A DNA stretch of 43,101 nt, from the NCBI GenBank assembly GCA_002491115.1, contig DKVI01000091.1:1-43101 (forward strand). Direction: 5' to 3'. Origin of the DNA: Lachnospiraceae bacterium UBA7182 (lineage in GTDB: Bacteria; Bacillota; Clostridia; Lachnospirales; Lachnospiraceae). Of the stretch, positions 24,295-32,705 are shown piece after piece (positions within the stretch are counted from its first letter, which is position 1; each line of letters begins with the position of its first letter). A program made the translations under genes and the position numbers. The notes beneath the pieces were generated by a model, which saw only the letters and a list, made by a program, of their open reading frames with translations, made no database searches and had not been told where the DNA came from.

Positions 24295-24748
24295 CTTTTT
24301 CTACCTCTTTTCGTATTTGATCGGTCCATTTTCTGGCAAGCGCATGGTCTTTTCCTCCGGCATTGACGCCTATGACCAGATCTCCTTTCGCCACAATCCC
24401 GGGAAACTGAAAATCACAGAGTTCCTGGTTGCTGCAGACATTGACCAGAATCTGTTTTTCTCTGCATTCCCGGCAGATCTCTTCGTTTATAAAAGGATCG
24501 CTGGTAGCCGCAAGCGTCATCCATGTATCCTTTGGGATACTTCCCGGACAATAGACTTCTTTTAACCAGAGCAGCTTTTTATCTTCAGCAGCTCTTTGTA
24601 TCATCAAAGAAGCCTCCGGCGCACAGACCGTCACAGACGGCCCGAACCCAAGAAGCGACGCCACCCGTCGGGAAGCGATCTTACCCGCCCCATAGACAAG
24701 AATCTTTTTACCTGTGATATCCAGAAATATCGGAAATTTCCCCGGCAT
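24215..24748 (-). CDS. Precorrin-2 dehydrogenase (SirC/Met8-like)
   Basis: This enzyme oxidises precorrin-2 to sirohydrochlorin with NAD, the step before iron or cobalt insertion. In the 177-residue protein I see the N-terminal PIFLDITGKKILVYGAGKIASRR (Rossmann GxGxxA-type loop), an ATSDPFINEEICRECRE segment, and VNAGGKDHALARKWTDQIRKEVE, all typical of the CysG N-terminal domain. It overlaps hemB by 80 bases and opens the operon. The C-terminal tail is variable. A good sigma-A promoter lies about 75 bases upstream. Whether it also has ferrochelatase activity, as Met8p has, cannot be judged. Confidence 0.88.
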   Translation of the reverse strand: MPGKFPIFLDITGKKILVYGAGKIASRRVASLLGFGPSVTVCAPEASLMIQRAAEDKKLLWLKEVYCPGSIPKDTWMTLAATSDPFINEEICRECREKQILVNVCSNQELCDFQFPGIVAKGDLVIGVNAGGKDHALARKWTDQIRKEVEKDGNDNQAEAASHIGESKKDGAGNPHG

Positions 24749-24819
24749 CTCCTACCTGCTGCCTCCTTGCCGTTTTTATTCATGAAACCTGCCTGCCGCA
24801 GCCATGCCCGTTTATTGTT

Positions 24820-24848
24820 ATTATAGTTGAGAAACAAACGCTTGTAAA
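24820..24848 (-). promoter_or_regulatory. Sigma-A promoter of the sirC-hemB-hemL operon
   Basis: Minus strand TTTACA (24848-24843), 17-base spacer, TATAAT (24825-24820). This is a close match to consensus and sits back to back with the regulator's promoter, 17 bases apart. Confidence 0.75.
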
Positions 24849-24865
24849 GATTATGAAAAAAACAA

Positions 24866-24894
24866 TTGACAGAATCGGATTTTATGTATATAGT
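24866..24894 (+). promoter_or_regulatory. Sigma-A promoter of the XRE-pot operon
   Basis: TTGACA (24866-24871), 17-base spacer, TATAGT (24889-24894), a near-perfect promoter. Transcription would start about 24901, inside the candidate operator half-sites. Confidence 0.8.
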
Positions 24895-24900
24895 ATAGTC

Positions 24901-24927
24901 GTTTAGTGTTATTAAACTTTTTGTTTA
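24901..24927. promoter_or_regulatory. Three alternating half-sites GTTTA / TAAAC / GTTTA: candidate operator
   Basis: GTTTA at 24901-24905, TAAAC at 24913-24917 and GTTTA at 24923-24927 lie just downstream of the -10 box of the XRE-pot promoter. The spacers are 7 and 5 bases. Such inverted half-sites are where a helix-turn-helix repressor could bind and block transcription. The call is only from symmetry and position. Confidence 0.4.
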
Positions 24928-24956
24928 TTATAGACAACCAGAATCAGAGGGATTTT

Positions 24957-25496
24957 ATGAACATCGGACCGAAAATCAAAGAGCTGCGCGTCATGAAAGG
25001 ACTGACGCAGGAAGAACTGGCCGACCGGAGCGAACTTTCCAAAGGTTTTATCTCTCAGCTTGAACGGGATCTGACCTCCCCTTCCATTGCCACGCTGGTG
25101 GATATCCTGAACAGTCTTGGGACCAATTTAAAGGAATTTTTCAGCGACGACAGCGATGAACAGATCGTCTTCCACGACGCGGACTACTGCGAGAAATATG
25201 ACGAACAGTTAAAGAACAAAATCGAATGGATCATCCCCAATGCGCAGAAAAATGCCATGGAACCGATCCGTGTCACCCTGGAGCCGGGCGGTTCCACCTA
25301 CCCGGATACGCCCCATGAGGGAGAAGAATTCGGATACGTCCTCCAGGGAAGTATCACGATCCATCTCGGCGGAAAGATCGTAAAGGCAAAAAAAGGCGAG
25401 TCCTTTTATTTTACCCCTTCTGCCAGCCACTATATATCGGCGGGGGAAAAAAGCGGCGCCGTATTTTTATGGGTCAGCACGCCGCCGAATTTTTAA
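24957..25496 (+). CDS. XRE-cupin transcriptional regulator (PuuR-like)
   Basis: The 179-residue regulator has an N-terminal helix-turn-helix domain (about 5-60: IKELRVMKGLTQEELADRSELSKGFISQLER) and a C-terminal cupin domain (about 105-178, with PHEGEEFGYVLQGSITIHLG and ending near SGAVFLWVSTPPNF). This architecture is common in regulators of polyamine uptake and degradation. It is the first gene of the pot operon, 33 bases before potA, and likely senses a polyamine or related molecule with the cupin. AGAGG lies 6 bases before the ATG at 24957; an upstream in-frame ATG has no RBS. Confidence 0.88.
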   Translation: MNIGPKIKELRVMKGLTQEELADRSELSKGFISQLERDLTSPSIATLVDILNSLGTNLKEFFSDDSDEQIVFHDADYCEKYDEQLKNKIEWIIPNAQKNAMEPIRVTLEPGGSTYPDTPHEGEEFGYVLQGSITIHLGGKIVKAKKGESFYFTPSASHYISAGEKSGAVFLWVSTPPNF

Positions 25497-25529
25497 CCAT
25501 AACGAAAGAATTAGATAAGGAGATTCCAT

Positions 25530-26603
25530 ATGGGGAACAGGTTGATTGATCTTCAGCATATCACCAAAATTTATGATGGGCATCCGGTATTGGATGACCT
25601 GAACCTGTATTTTAACGAGAATGAATTTCTGACCCTTTTAGGGCCAAGCGGCTGCGGCAAGACCACGACCCTTCGTATTCTGGGCGGTTTTGAGACTCCG
25701 GATCAGGGCCGCGTCATATTCAACGGGCAGGACATCACGCATCTTCCGCCCAATAAACGTCAATTGAACACCGTGTTCCAGAAATACGCGCTGTTCACCC
25801 ATATGAATATCGCTGAAAATATCGCCTTCGGCTTAAAGATCAGCGGCAAGAGCAAAGCCTACATAGACGATAAGATAAAATACGCACTGAAGCTTGTGAA
25901 TCTGGACGGATATGAAAAGCGTATGCCCGACTCTTTAAGCGGCGGGCAGCAGCAGAGGATCGCCATCGCCCGCGCCATCGTCAATGAACCGAAGATTCTC
26001 CTCTTGGACGAACCGTTAGGCGCACTGGATTTAAAGCTGCGCCAGGAGATGCAGTATGAACTGATCCGCATGAAAAACGAACTGGGTATCACCTTTATCT
26101 ATGTCACCCATGACCAGGAAGAAGCGCTGACCATGTCCGATACCATCGTCGTCATGAATCAGGGTTATATCCAGCAGATCGGTACGCCGGAAGATATCTA
26201 CAATGAACCGACCAATGCTTTTGTGGCCGATTTCATCGGAGACAGCAATATTTTCCCCGGCACCATGGTCGAGGACAAAGTAGTCCGGATCTTTGACAGG
26301 ATATTCCCCTGCGTGGATGTGGGCTTTGGCTGCAATACTCCGGTGGATGTGGTCATCCGCCCGGAAGACGTGGAGCTTGGCGCTCCCGGACAGGGGACGG
26401 TGGACGGAGTCGTCTCCCACCTGATTTTCAAAGGCGTCCACTATGAGATGGAGGTGACTGCCTGCGGCCGGGAATGGCTGGTGCAGAGTACAAAGATGTA
26501 CCCAGTAGGCGAACAGGTCAGTATCCATGTGGACCCGTTCAATATCCAGATCATGAACAAACCGGAATCTGAAGACGAGGAGGCGGTAGTATTAGATGTA
26601 TAA
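25530..26603 (+). CDS. potA: Spermidine/putrescine ABC transporter ATP-binding protein
   Basis: PotA powers polyamine import. In 357 residues I see Walker A LGPSGCGKTT (about 37-46), signature LSGGQQQR, Walker B ILLLDEPLGALD and the switch histidine in VTHDQEEAL. A C-terminal TOBE-type regulatory domain follows after about residue 270 (PVDVVIRPEDVELG). AAGGAG is 8 bases before the ATG. The gene is immediately followed by potB with an 8-base overlap. Substrate assignment follows from the whole operon, not from this protein alone. Confidence 0.95.
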   Translation: MGNRLIDLQHITKIYDGHPVLDDLNLYFNENEFLTLLGPSGCGKTTTLRILGGFETPDQGRVIFNGQDITHLPPNKRQLNTVFQKYALFTHMNIAENIAFGLKISGKSKAYIDDKIKYALKLVNLDGYEKRMPDSLSGGQQQRIAIARAIVNEPKILLLDEPLGALDLKLRQEMQYELIRMKNELGITFIYVTHDQEEALTMSDTIVVMNQGYIQQIGTPEDIYNEPTNAFVADFIGDSNIFPGTMVEDKVVRIFDRIFPCVDVGFGCNTPVDVVIRPEDVELGAPGQGTVDGVVSHLIFKGVHYEMEVTACGREWLVQSTKMYPVGEQVSIHVDPFNIQIMNKPESEDEEAVVLDV

Positions 26604-27405
26604 GAGATCTGTTTCCTATCCGTGCATCCTGTGGTCGGCTGCGTTTATTATCATCCCGCTTTTGTTTATTTTTTACTACGGCCTGACCGACCGCACAGGC
26701 GCCTTTACCTTAAGCAACCTGGCCGCCATCGCTACGGCGGAAAATTCCAAAGCGCTCATCCTCTCTCTGGGACTGTCCCTGTTAAGCACGGCCATCTGCC
26801 TGCTTCTGGCTTATCCGCTGGCGCTGATTTTATCCGGAAGCAAAATCGGACGGTCCGGATTTATCATTTTTTTGTTTGTCCTGCCCATGTGGATGAACTT
26901 TTTACTGCGGACCCTGGCATGGGTCGTCCTTCTGGATACCAACGGGGTACTGGATACTTTATGTAAGCTTTCAGGGCTGCCCCGATTCAAGATTATCAAT
27001 ACGCCCGCCGCTATTGTGTTCGGCATGGTCTATGATTTTCTGCCCTTTATGATCCTGCCCATCTACAACGTCATCTCAAAGATCGACATCAATGTAGTCA
27101 ACGCCGCCAGAGACCTGGGAGCCAACAGTTTCCAGACCCTTTATAAAGTCATCTTCCCCTTAAGCCTGCCGGGCGTAATCAGCGGGATCACCATGGTATT
27201 TGTGCCGTCTCTTACCACCTTTGTCATCTCCACTTTGCTGGGCGGCGGCAAGATCCTGCTCATCGGAAATGTCATCGAGCAGGAATTTATGAAAGGCACA
27301 AGCTGGCATGTGGGAAGCGGTCTTTCTCTGGTACTGATGCTTTTTATTATTGTCAGCATGGCTCTGTCCACCAAATACGATAACGGGGAGGGCAACGTAT
27401 TATGA
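26596..27405 (+). CDS. potB: Spermidine/putrescine ABC transporter permease PotB
   Basis: This 269-residue permease has six predicted membrane helices. The EAA-like cytoplasmic loop, NVVNAARDLGANSFQTLYKV, contacts the ATPase. A family feature near residue 110 (LVFLLRTLAWVVLLDT-like) is present as WMNFLLRTLAWVVLLD. It pairs with PotC to form the channel. It overlaps potA by 8 bases and potC by 4, so the complex is probably made in a coupled way. Its ligand is assumed to be polyamine from PotD and PotA. Confidence 0.93.
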   Translation: MYKRSVSYPCILWSAAFIIIPLLFIFYYGLTDRTGAFTLSNLAAIATAENSKALILSLGLSLLSTAICLLLAYPLALILSGSKIGRSGFIIFLFVLPMWMNFLLRTLAWVVLLDTNGVLDTLCKLSGLPRFKIINTPAAIVFGMVYDFLPFMILPIYNVISKIDINVVNAARDLGANSFQTLYKVIFPLSLPGVISGITMVFVPSLTTFVISTLLGGGKILLIGNVIEQEFMKGTSWHVGSGLSLVLMLFIIVSMALSTKYDNGEGNVL

Positions 27406-28208
27406 GTAAGTGGCTGAAACGCTTTTACCTGTTTGTAATCATGGTCTTTTTATATGCCCCCATCGTGACGCTTATGATCCTGTCTTTCAATGAATCCAGG
27501 ACTTCGGTCAAATGGGGCGGCTTCTCGTTAAAGTGGTATCAGCAGCTTTTTGAAAGCCGGACGATCCTGGCGGCTCTTGGCAATACGCTTCTGATCGCGC
27601 TTTTGTCCGCCGTACTGGCTACGCTTCTGGGTACTTCGGCGGCCATCGCGATCAGCCATATGAAAAAACGAAAGCAGTCTTTTTGTATGAGTATCGTAAA
27701 TATTCCCATGCTCAACGCGGAGATTGTGACGGGCATCGCCTTTATGCTGCTTTTTATCACGCTGGGAGATCTGCTGGCTTTTTTCGGCATTCATTTTGAG
27801 ATGGGCTTCGGCACAGTGCTGATCGGACATATTACATTTAACCTGCCCTATGTGGTGTTAAGCGTGATGCCAAAATTAAAACAGTTCAATCTGTCCATGT
27901 ACGAAGCCGCCCTCGACCTGGGCGCCGGGGAAGGGCAGGCTTTTTTCCGCATCGTGCTGCCGGATATTATGCCGGGGGTGCTGTCCGGATTCCTGCTGTC
28001 CTTTACCATGTCACTGGATGATTTTGTCATCACCCACTTTGTGAAAGGACTCGGAGCCGACACGTTGTCCACTCTGATTTATTCAGAACTTAGAAAAGGC
28101 ATCAAACCTGAAATGTACGCCCTCTCCACGATCATGTTCCTGGCAGTCTTCCTGGTACTGCTGGCTGTGAACCTGAAACCGCAGGGCGGCGTTAAAAATA
28201 CGAATTAG
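27402..28208 (+). CDS. potC: Spermidine/putrescine ABC transporter permease PotC
   Basis: This 268-residue permease is partner of PotB, with six predicted helices. Its EAA loop reads MYEAALDLGAGEGQAFFRIVLPDI, and a segment SFTMSLDDFVITHFVKG near residue 205 is diagnostic of PotC. The ATG overlaps the TGA stop of potB (ATGA), and the lipoprotein gene follows 20 bases later. Nothing unusual was seen. Confidence 0.94.
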   Translation: MSKWLKRFYLFVIMVFLYAPIVTLMILSFNESRTSVKWGGFSLKWYQQLFESRTILAALGNTLLIALLSAVLATLLGTSAAIAISHMKKRKQSFCMSIVNIPMLNAEIVTGIAFMLLFITLGDLLAFFGIHFEMGFGTVLIGHITFNLPYVVLSVMPKLKQFNLSMYEAALDLGAGEGQAFFRIVLPDIMPGVLSGFLLSFTMSLDDFVITHFVKGLGADTLSTLIYSELRKGIKPEMYALSTIMFLAVFLVLLAVNLKPQGGVKNTN

Positions 28209-28228
28209 TTATAACAGGAGGTTCAACT

Positions 28229-29287
28229 ATGAAAAGAAAAGTCTTGCTTGTATGCGGCTGCCTGACGGCAGCGGTCCTGTTCACCGGATGCGGAGGCTCC
28301 TCCGCCGGTGAAAACGGAGAAGTAAACGTCTATAACTGGGGGGAATATATTGATGAGGACGTCATCGGTATGTTCGAAGAAGAGACCGGCATCAAAGTCA
28401 ACTACAAGACCTTTGACACCAACGAAGATATGTACCCCATTATCGCCAACGGGGCGGCGGACTGGGATGTGGTCTGTCCTTCTGAATATATGATCCAGAA
28501 AATGATGGACAATGATCTTTTAATGGAGATCAATTATGACAACATCCCCAACATCTCCAACATCGACCCTGCTTATATGGACACCGTGAAAAGTTTCGAT
28601 CCGGACGCGAAGCACTCCGTTCCCTATCTCTGGGGTACGGTAGGCATTCTGTACAATAAGACCATGGTCGATGAACCGATCACAGGCTGGGACTGCCTGT
28701 GGGACGAAAAATATGCCGATAATATCGTCATGATGAACAACCCCAGAGACGTATTTGCCCCGGCGCTGATTTCCTGCGGATACTCTCTAAACTCCACGGA
28801 TGACCAGGAACTGTCGGAAGCCGCCGCACTCTTAACCAGGCAGAAGCCCCTCGTGCTGAAATACACCACTGACGAAGTCCGCGACATGATGATCGGGGAG
28901 AAAGCGGCCATCGGCGTCATCTATTCCGGCGAAGCGACCATCTGTAAAGACGAAAACGAGAACCTGGAATATGTGGTTCCGGAAGAAGGCTCCAACGTCT
29001 GGCTGGACTGCTGGGTCATCCCAACCACCTGCAAAAATAAAGAAAACGCGGAAAAGTGGATCGACTTTTTATGCCGCCCGGACATCGCCCTTAAAAATTT
29101 TGAGTATATTTACTACTCCACTCCCAACGCCGCCATGCTGGATCTGATCGAAGATCAGGAGCTTCTAAATAACGACGCCCTGTTCCCGGACACCAGCGTA
29201 CTCTCCCGCTGCGAAACTTACCATTACCTGGGAGAAGACGTAGAGGAAAAATACAATAACCTCTGGAAACAGGTTCTGTCGGAGTAA
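28229..29287 (+). CDS. potD: Spermidine/putrescine-binding lipoprotein
   Basis: PotD captures polyamine outside the membrane and delivers it to PotBC. The 352-residue protein has a lipoprotein signal ending LFTGC (Cys21 is lipidated). NVYNWGEYIDEDVIGMFEEETG follows, the classic PotD/PotF start of the mature chain, and later VPYLWGTVGILYNK and GDAIGVIYSGEA-like features. AGGAGG is 7 bases before the ATG. The tail ends in a short acidic helix. The next gene starts six bases after its stop. Confidence 0.94.
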   Translation: MKRKVLLVCGCLTAAVLFTGCGGSSAGENGEVNVYNWGEYIDEDVIGMFEEETGIKVNYKTFDTNEDMYPIIANGAADWDVVCPSEYMIQKMMDNDLLMEINYDNIPNISNIDPAYMDTVKSFDPDAKHSVPYLWGTVGILYNKTMVDEPITGWDCLWDEKYADNIVMMNNPRDVFAPALISCGYSLNSTDDQELSEAAALLTRQKPLVLKYTTDEVRDMMIGEKAAIGVIYSGEATICKDENENLEYVVPEEGSNVWLDCWVIPTTCKNKENAEKWIDFLCRPDIALKNFEYIYYSTPNAAMLDLIEDQELLNNDALFPDTSVLSRCETYHYLGEDVEEKYNNLWKQVLSE

Positions 29288-29292
29288 CATAG

Positions 29293-29793
29293 ATGATTAC
29301 AAAAGATATATTTTTTATCATACTGATTCTGATCGTACTGGCAGCAGCGGCGAAGGCCCTGCTGTCTCTGTTTAAGAAACAGAAATATCCCTATGCCAAA
29401 AAACTGCTTCTGACAAAAACCGAATACAGGTTTTATAAAATATTAAAGGTGAAATGCGACCAGAAAGGCATCCTGATCTGCCCGAAAGTAAGAATGGAAG
29501 ACTTTCTCTATGTGACAGCCAGGGAAAATGTCGGCAAATACAGAGGCTATATCAAGTCCCGGCATATCGACTTTATCCTCTGCGATGAGAATCTCTATAT
29601 GCTGGCAGGACTGGAACTGGATGATCCGTCCCATCATACGGTTTCGGCAAAGGCTGTGGATCAGTTTAAAAATAATGTTTTCAAATCAATCAAAGTCCCC
29701 CTGTATCGAATCGCCACCGAGCCTGAACTTTACGAAAAACGGATTACGGAAATGCTTAAGGAAATCTGTCGGGTAAAGATACATAACTTATAA
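29293..29793 (+). CDS. Membrane-anchored DUF2726 protein
   Basis: The 166-residue protein has an N-terminal membrane helix (about residues 7-27) and a basic stretch, then a DUF2726 domain. LLTKTEYRFYKIL near residue 39 and RHIDFILCDENLYMLAGLELDD near 90-111 give the core seen in this family. DUF2726 is sometimes related to restriction-endonuclease-like folds, and the RHIDFILCD...LELDD strand pattern fits that, but no function is shown. The start is five bases after the potD stop, so it is co-transcribed. A link to polyamine uptake is only positional. It converges on gtfB with a gap of 25 bases and no clear terminator. Confidence 0.75.
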   Translation: MITKDIFFIILILIVLAAAAKALLSLFKKQKYPYAKKLLLTKTEYRFYKILKVKCDQKGILICPKVRMEDFLYVTARENVGKYRGYIKSRHIDFILCDENLYMLAGLELDDPSHHTVSAKAVDQFKNNVFKSIKVPLYRIATEPELYEKRITEMLKEICRVKIHNL

Positions 29794-29818
29794 CCATTCT
29801 ATTTTTCCGGTTCTGCAT

Positions 29819-31183
29819 TTATTCGCTGGTCCTATGAAACTGCAGGTATTTCTCTTTTGTCTCCGCAAAGGCTGCTTCCTGCTGCAGATGCAGATGTCTT
29901 TTTAAAACCGTTTCATCTGCCATTGCTTTCTGTACATCAGCAACCATGCGTGCCGCTTCTTCTGCCGGGTAAATAAATTTCTCCGCCACATAATCTCTGT
30001 TATGGACAGTCTCACTAAACGCGAAGATTAAGTGATTATGCAGAAATGCTTTGCGGACAGCAGACACAATCTCGGATCCGTGATTAATGTCAAAATAATA
30101 ATCACATTTTGCAAACAGTTCATCCAAAGCATCCTGCTTTATCCCCGGATACAGGCTTACATTATTATAATCTTCCATGCCCATAAGCTTTGAAGACATT
30201 TCCGTGAGAGATGCTATATGGAAATGCATTTGTGGAAGCGCTTTAATCAATTCTGCGCAATGTTCAATTTTATCGGAGTTTGTGCAGATTAGCGCTTCGG
30301 CCATATATGTATTTTCTTTTACAAAAGGATGAATAAAGCCAAGCTTGTGTAACATATCCCGCCTTGCCCCAAGAGCGCGCAGTTTATCATAAGGCTGCTT
30401 TTTCTGTACCATGACCGTCGCCGTCCGAGGCGCCTGTCCGTTAAAAATCATCTGCATATTGCCGGGAATTTCCTGATTGACAGGCTCCTGCCAGAACAGG
30501 ATATCGTGTTTTACAGAACCACCCAGCTTATTGGAGACAAAAAACGGCGTTGACAAAGAATTAAAGAATATCCGCCTCTGTTTTAATCCTGTCTTTACAA
30601 AATAGTAAAGGACAAAATCCGTCTTTGTGTGGAAAATACTGACCTGCGCACCTTCATTTAAAATAATATCTCCGGTAACAAAATTCTCCACGATGACCTC
30701 CCTGCCATCCGGCGAAAAGTAGGATCTATTCACCCTTTTTCCTTTTTCATTAAAAATTGTCCTGGCATAAATCGCTCCGTACCGGTTATAATGGTCGCTG
30801 AAGCGGACAATCCCCCTCTCATCATACCAGTCCACCACCTTTACAAGCCGTTTGTGCTTCGGCTCTGCATAAAAAATACGTCCTCTTTCTCTGCTTAAAT
30901 CCTGCACTTTTCCATCACTGTTGTTGCCGCTGATCTCCCAGTAATCCGGTACCGTAATCTCATTAAAGTATTTGGGTCCTGCATCACCGGTCGCCGCTTT
31001 AAAATCGCCTGAGAAAAAGCCGTACACAGACATCACATCATCCGGTAAAAAACCATTGTCCTCAATGACAACTGTCGGAAGACTGTATCCCGCAAGCTTA
31101 AAAGACGTATGCAGGCTCTGGCTGTCCTGCTCATAATTGTCTAAAAGCAATATGGCATCGCTTATTTTAACAGTTCCTTCCAT
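29819..31183 (-). CDS. gtfB: Accessory Sec glycosylation chaperone GtfB
   Basis: GtfB is the non-catalytic partner of GtfA; the pair adds the first GlcNAc to Ser/Thr of serine-rich repeat proteins. The 454-residue protein has the family start (ILLLDNYEQDSQSLHTSFKLAG) and a DNGFLPDDVMSVYGFFSGDF region. The C-terminal part is like an inactive glycosyltransferase domain (KCDYYFDINHGSEI, IFAFSETVHNRDYV). It overlaps gtfA by 22 bases with GGAGGAGG before its ATG, so it is coupled to its partner. It is the last gene of the locus; the streptococcal asp4/asp5 do not follow it. Confidence 0.92.
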   Translation of the reverse strand: MEGTVKISDAILLLDNYEQDSQSLHTSFKLAGYSLPTVVIEDNGFLPDDVMSVYGFFSGDFKAATGDAGPKYFNEITVPDYWEISGNNSDGKVQDLSRERGRIFYAEPKHKRLVKVVDWYDERGIVRFSDHYNRYGAIYARTIFNEKGKRVNRSYFSPDGREVIVENFVTGDIILNEGAQVSIFHTKTDFVLYYFVKTGLKQRRIFFNSLSTPFFVSNKLGGSVKHDILFWQEPVNQEIPGNMQMIFNGQAPRTATVMVQKKQPYDKLRALGARRDMLHKLGFIHPFVKENTYMAEALICTNSDKIEHCAELIKALPQMHFHIASLTEMSSKLMGMEDYNNVSLYPGIKQDALDELFAKCDYYFDINHGSEIVSAVRKAFLHNHLIFAFSETVHNRDYVAEKFIYPAEEAARMVADVQKAMADETVLKRHLHLQQEAAFAETKEKYLQFHRTSE

Positions 31184-32652
31184 TTCTTTTCTACCTCCTC
31201 CGTAAGATAAGCCTTTGCCTTTTCATAAGAATGCTGATGAAAGGCTTCCATATCTGCCTCTGTAAACAGACGCACAATACATTCTGTCAATCTTTGGACA
31301 CGCTCTTCCTTTTCCATTTTTTCATGCACAGGAATCAGATAGCCATTTTTTCCGTCATCTATAAAATTGGGATTCCCATAACGCACATCAAATCCAATAA
31401 TCGGAAGTCCGGAACCAACCGCCTCCATCAAGGACAGCCCAAAGCCCTCGCTGGTTGAACCGGAGAGATAAGCCTCATAACTTATATATACTTCATCCAT
31501 CTTCTGCTGACCGCAAAGACGCACATAATCACTGCATTTTAATTTTTTAATCTGCTCTTTCAGCCTTGCTCCCTCTTCTCCTTTTCCGTAAATATCCAAA
31601 GAAATATCAGAAATGATTTCTCTTGCCCTGGCAACTGCCTCCACAAGCCAGTCGATATGCTTTTCACCTGCAAGCCGGGATACCGTGATCAGAGAATGCT
31701 TTTTTCTGTCTTTCTCCGGTACTTTAAGTTCTCTAAGGCTTCCAACCGGAATTGTTACAATCTTTGGATTTACCCCTTTATATGTTTTAAACTGCTTTTT
31801 TAAGAGGCGGTTCTGGACATCCGTGGATGCAATATAAAATTTGATATGTTTATGCTGGGAAAAGGCGTATTCATAATAATTATTCCACAGAATGTGATCA
31901 TCATCAGTACTTGACACACTAAAATGTTCTGCATGAATTACGATTCCAACCCGGGCCGGATATGCATGCTTTAAAATAGCCTGTCCGATTCCGGTGGTTC
32001 TGTCAATAATAACCGTATCCCGTCTGGTAAGTTTCAGGCAAGATACCATATAACCGATCAGTTCTTCTTTTGAACAAAGTATCCTGTCCGGAAAACGGTA
32101 TGTGACTATATCATTATCTGTGATTTCCTCGTAGGCTACTGTCCCGTTCTCATTAAAAAAGCGGCGTTGGTACAAATGTGCTTTTTTATCAAGCGGCGCA
32201 TAATACTCAGAATATATCCTGCAATATGTATAATAATCTTTCCGGATTAAATATCCATTCGACACCATCTCTACTCTATGGATACGGTCTTCTGAACCAT
32301 CTACCAGGTAAGCCACATAATAAACGCCCGTGTTGGGAAATACATATTTTACTTTTCCGTTCTCTTTGGAACGGGTAAAATCCTTCCCTTCAAAGGTTTT
32401 TTCTAACCGCTTCATCGTATAAGTAACAGGAGATATTTTGCAATCTGTAAAAAAAGTATATAGCCATATGATTTCCGAATCCAGAAAACCAATATTTTCC
32501 GTCATGTGCTGTATATTATCACTCGGAAACATATTTACGAAAATAAATTTGGCTTCCTGGCCAATGTTTCGCAACACTTCCGCCCTGTAGGCCTGGGCAT
32601 ATTCTACACCGCTGCTTGCCCATCCGATTCCTAAATTAAAATTGTAGACCAT
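31162..32652 (-). CDS. gtfA: Accessory Sec glycosyltransferase GtfA
   Basis: GtfA transfers GlcNAc from UDP-GlcNAc to serine/threonine of the adhesin, in complex with GtfB. In 496 residues the N-terminal MVYNFNLGIGWASSGVEYAQ is diagnostic. The middle extension (about residues 60-200, beta-rich) is where GtfB binds in known structures. The C-terminal GT4 domain has VSRLAGEKHIDWLVEA and the E-x7-E type motif SEGFGLSLMEAVGSGLPIIGFD. The start is ATG with GGGGG about 8 bases before. It lies 53 bases after the Gtf3-DUF1792 gene. Catalytic residues look intact. Confidence 0.94.
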   Translation of the reverse strand: MVYNFNLGIGWASSGVEYAQAYRAEVLRNIGQEAKFIFVNMFPSDNIQHMTENIGFLDSEIIWLYTFFTDCKISPVTYTMKRLEKTFEGKDFTRSKENGKVKYVFPNTGVYYVAYLVDGSEDRIHRVEMVSNGYLIRKDYYTYCRIYSEYYAPLDKKAHLYQRRFFNENGTVAYEEITDNDIVTYRFPDRILCSKEELIGYMVSCLKLTRRDTVIIDRTTGIGQAILKHAYPARVGIVIHAEHFSVSSTDDDHILWNNYYEYAFSQHKHIKFYIASTDVQNRLLKKQFKTYKGVNPKIVTIPVGSLRELKVPEKDRKKHSLITVSRLAGEKHIDWLVEAVARAREIISDISLDIYGKGEEGARLKEQIKKLKCSDYVRLCGQQKMDEVYISYEAYLSGSTSEGFGLSLMEAVGSGLPIIGFDVRYGNPNFIDDGKNGYLIPVHEKMEKEERVQRLTECIVRLFTEADMEAFHQHSYEKAKAYLTEEVEKKWKELLK

Positions 32653-32705
32653 ATGTATGCCCCCTTTTCTAAATCAATGAAATGGATTTATTTCTATGAT
32701 TTATA

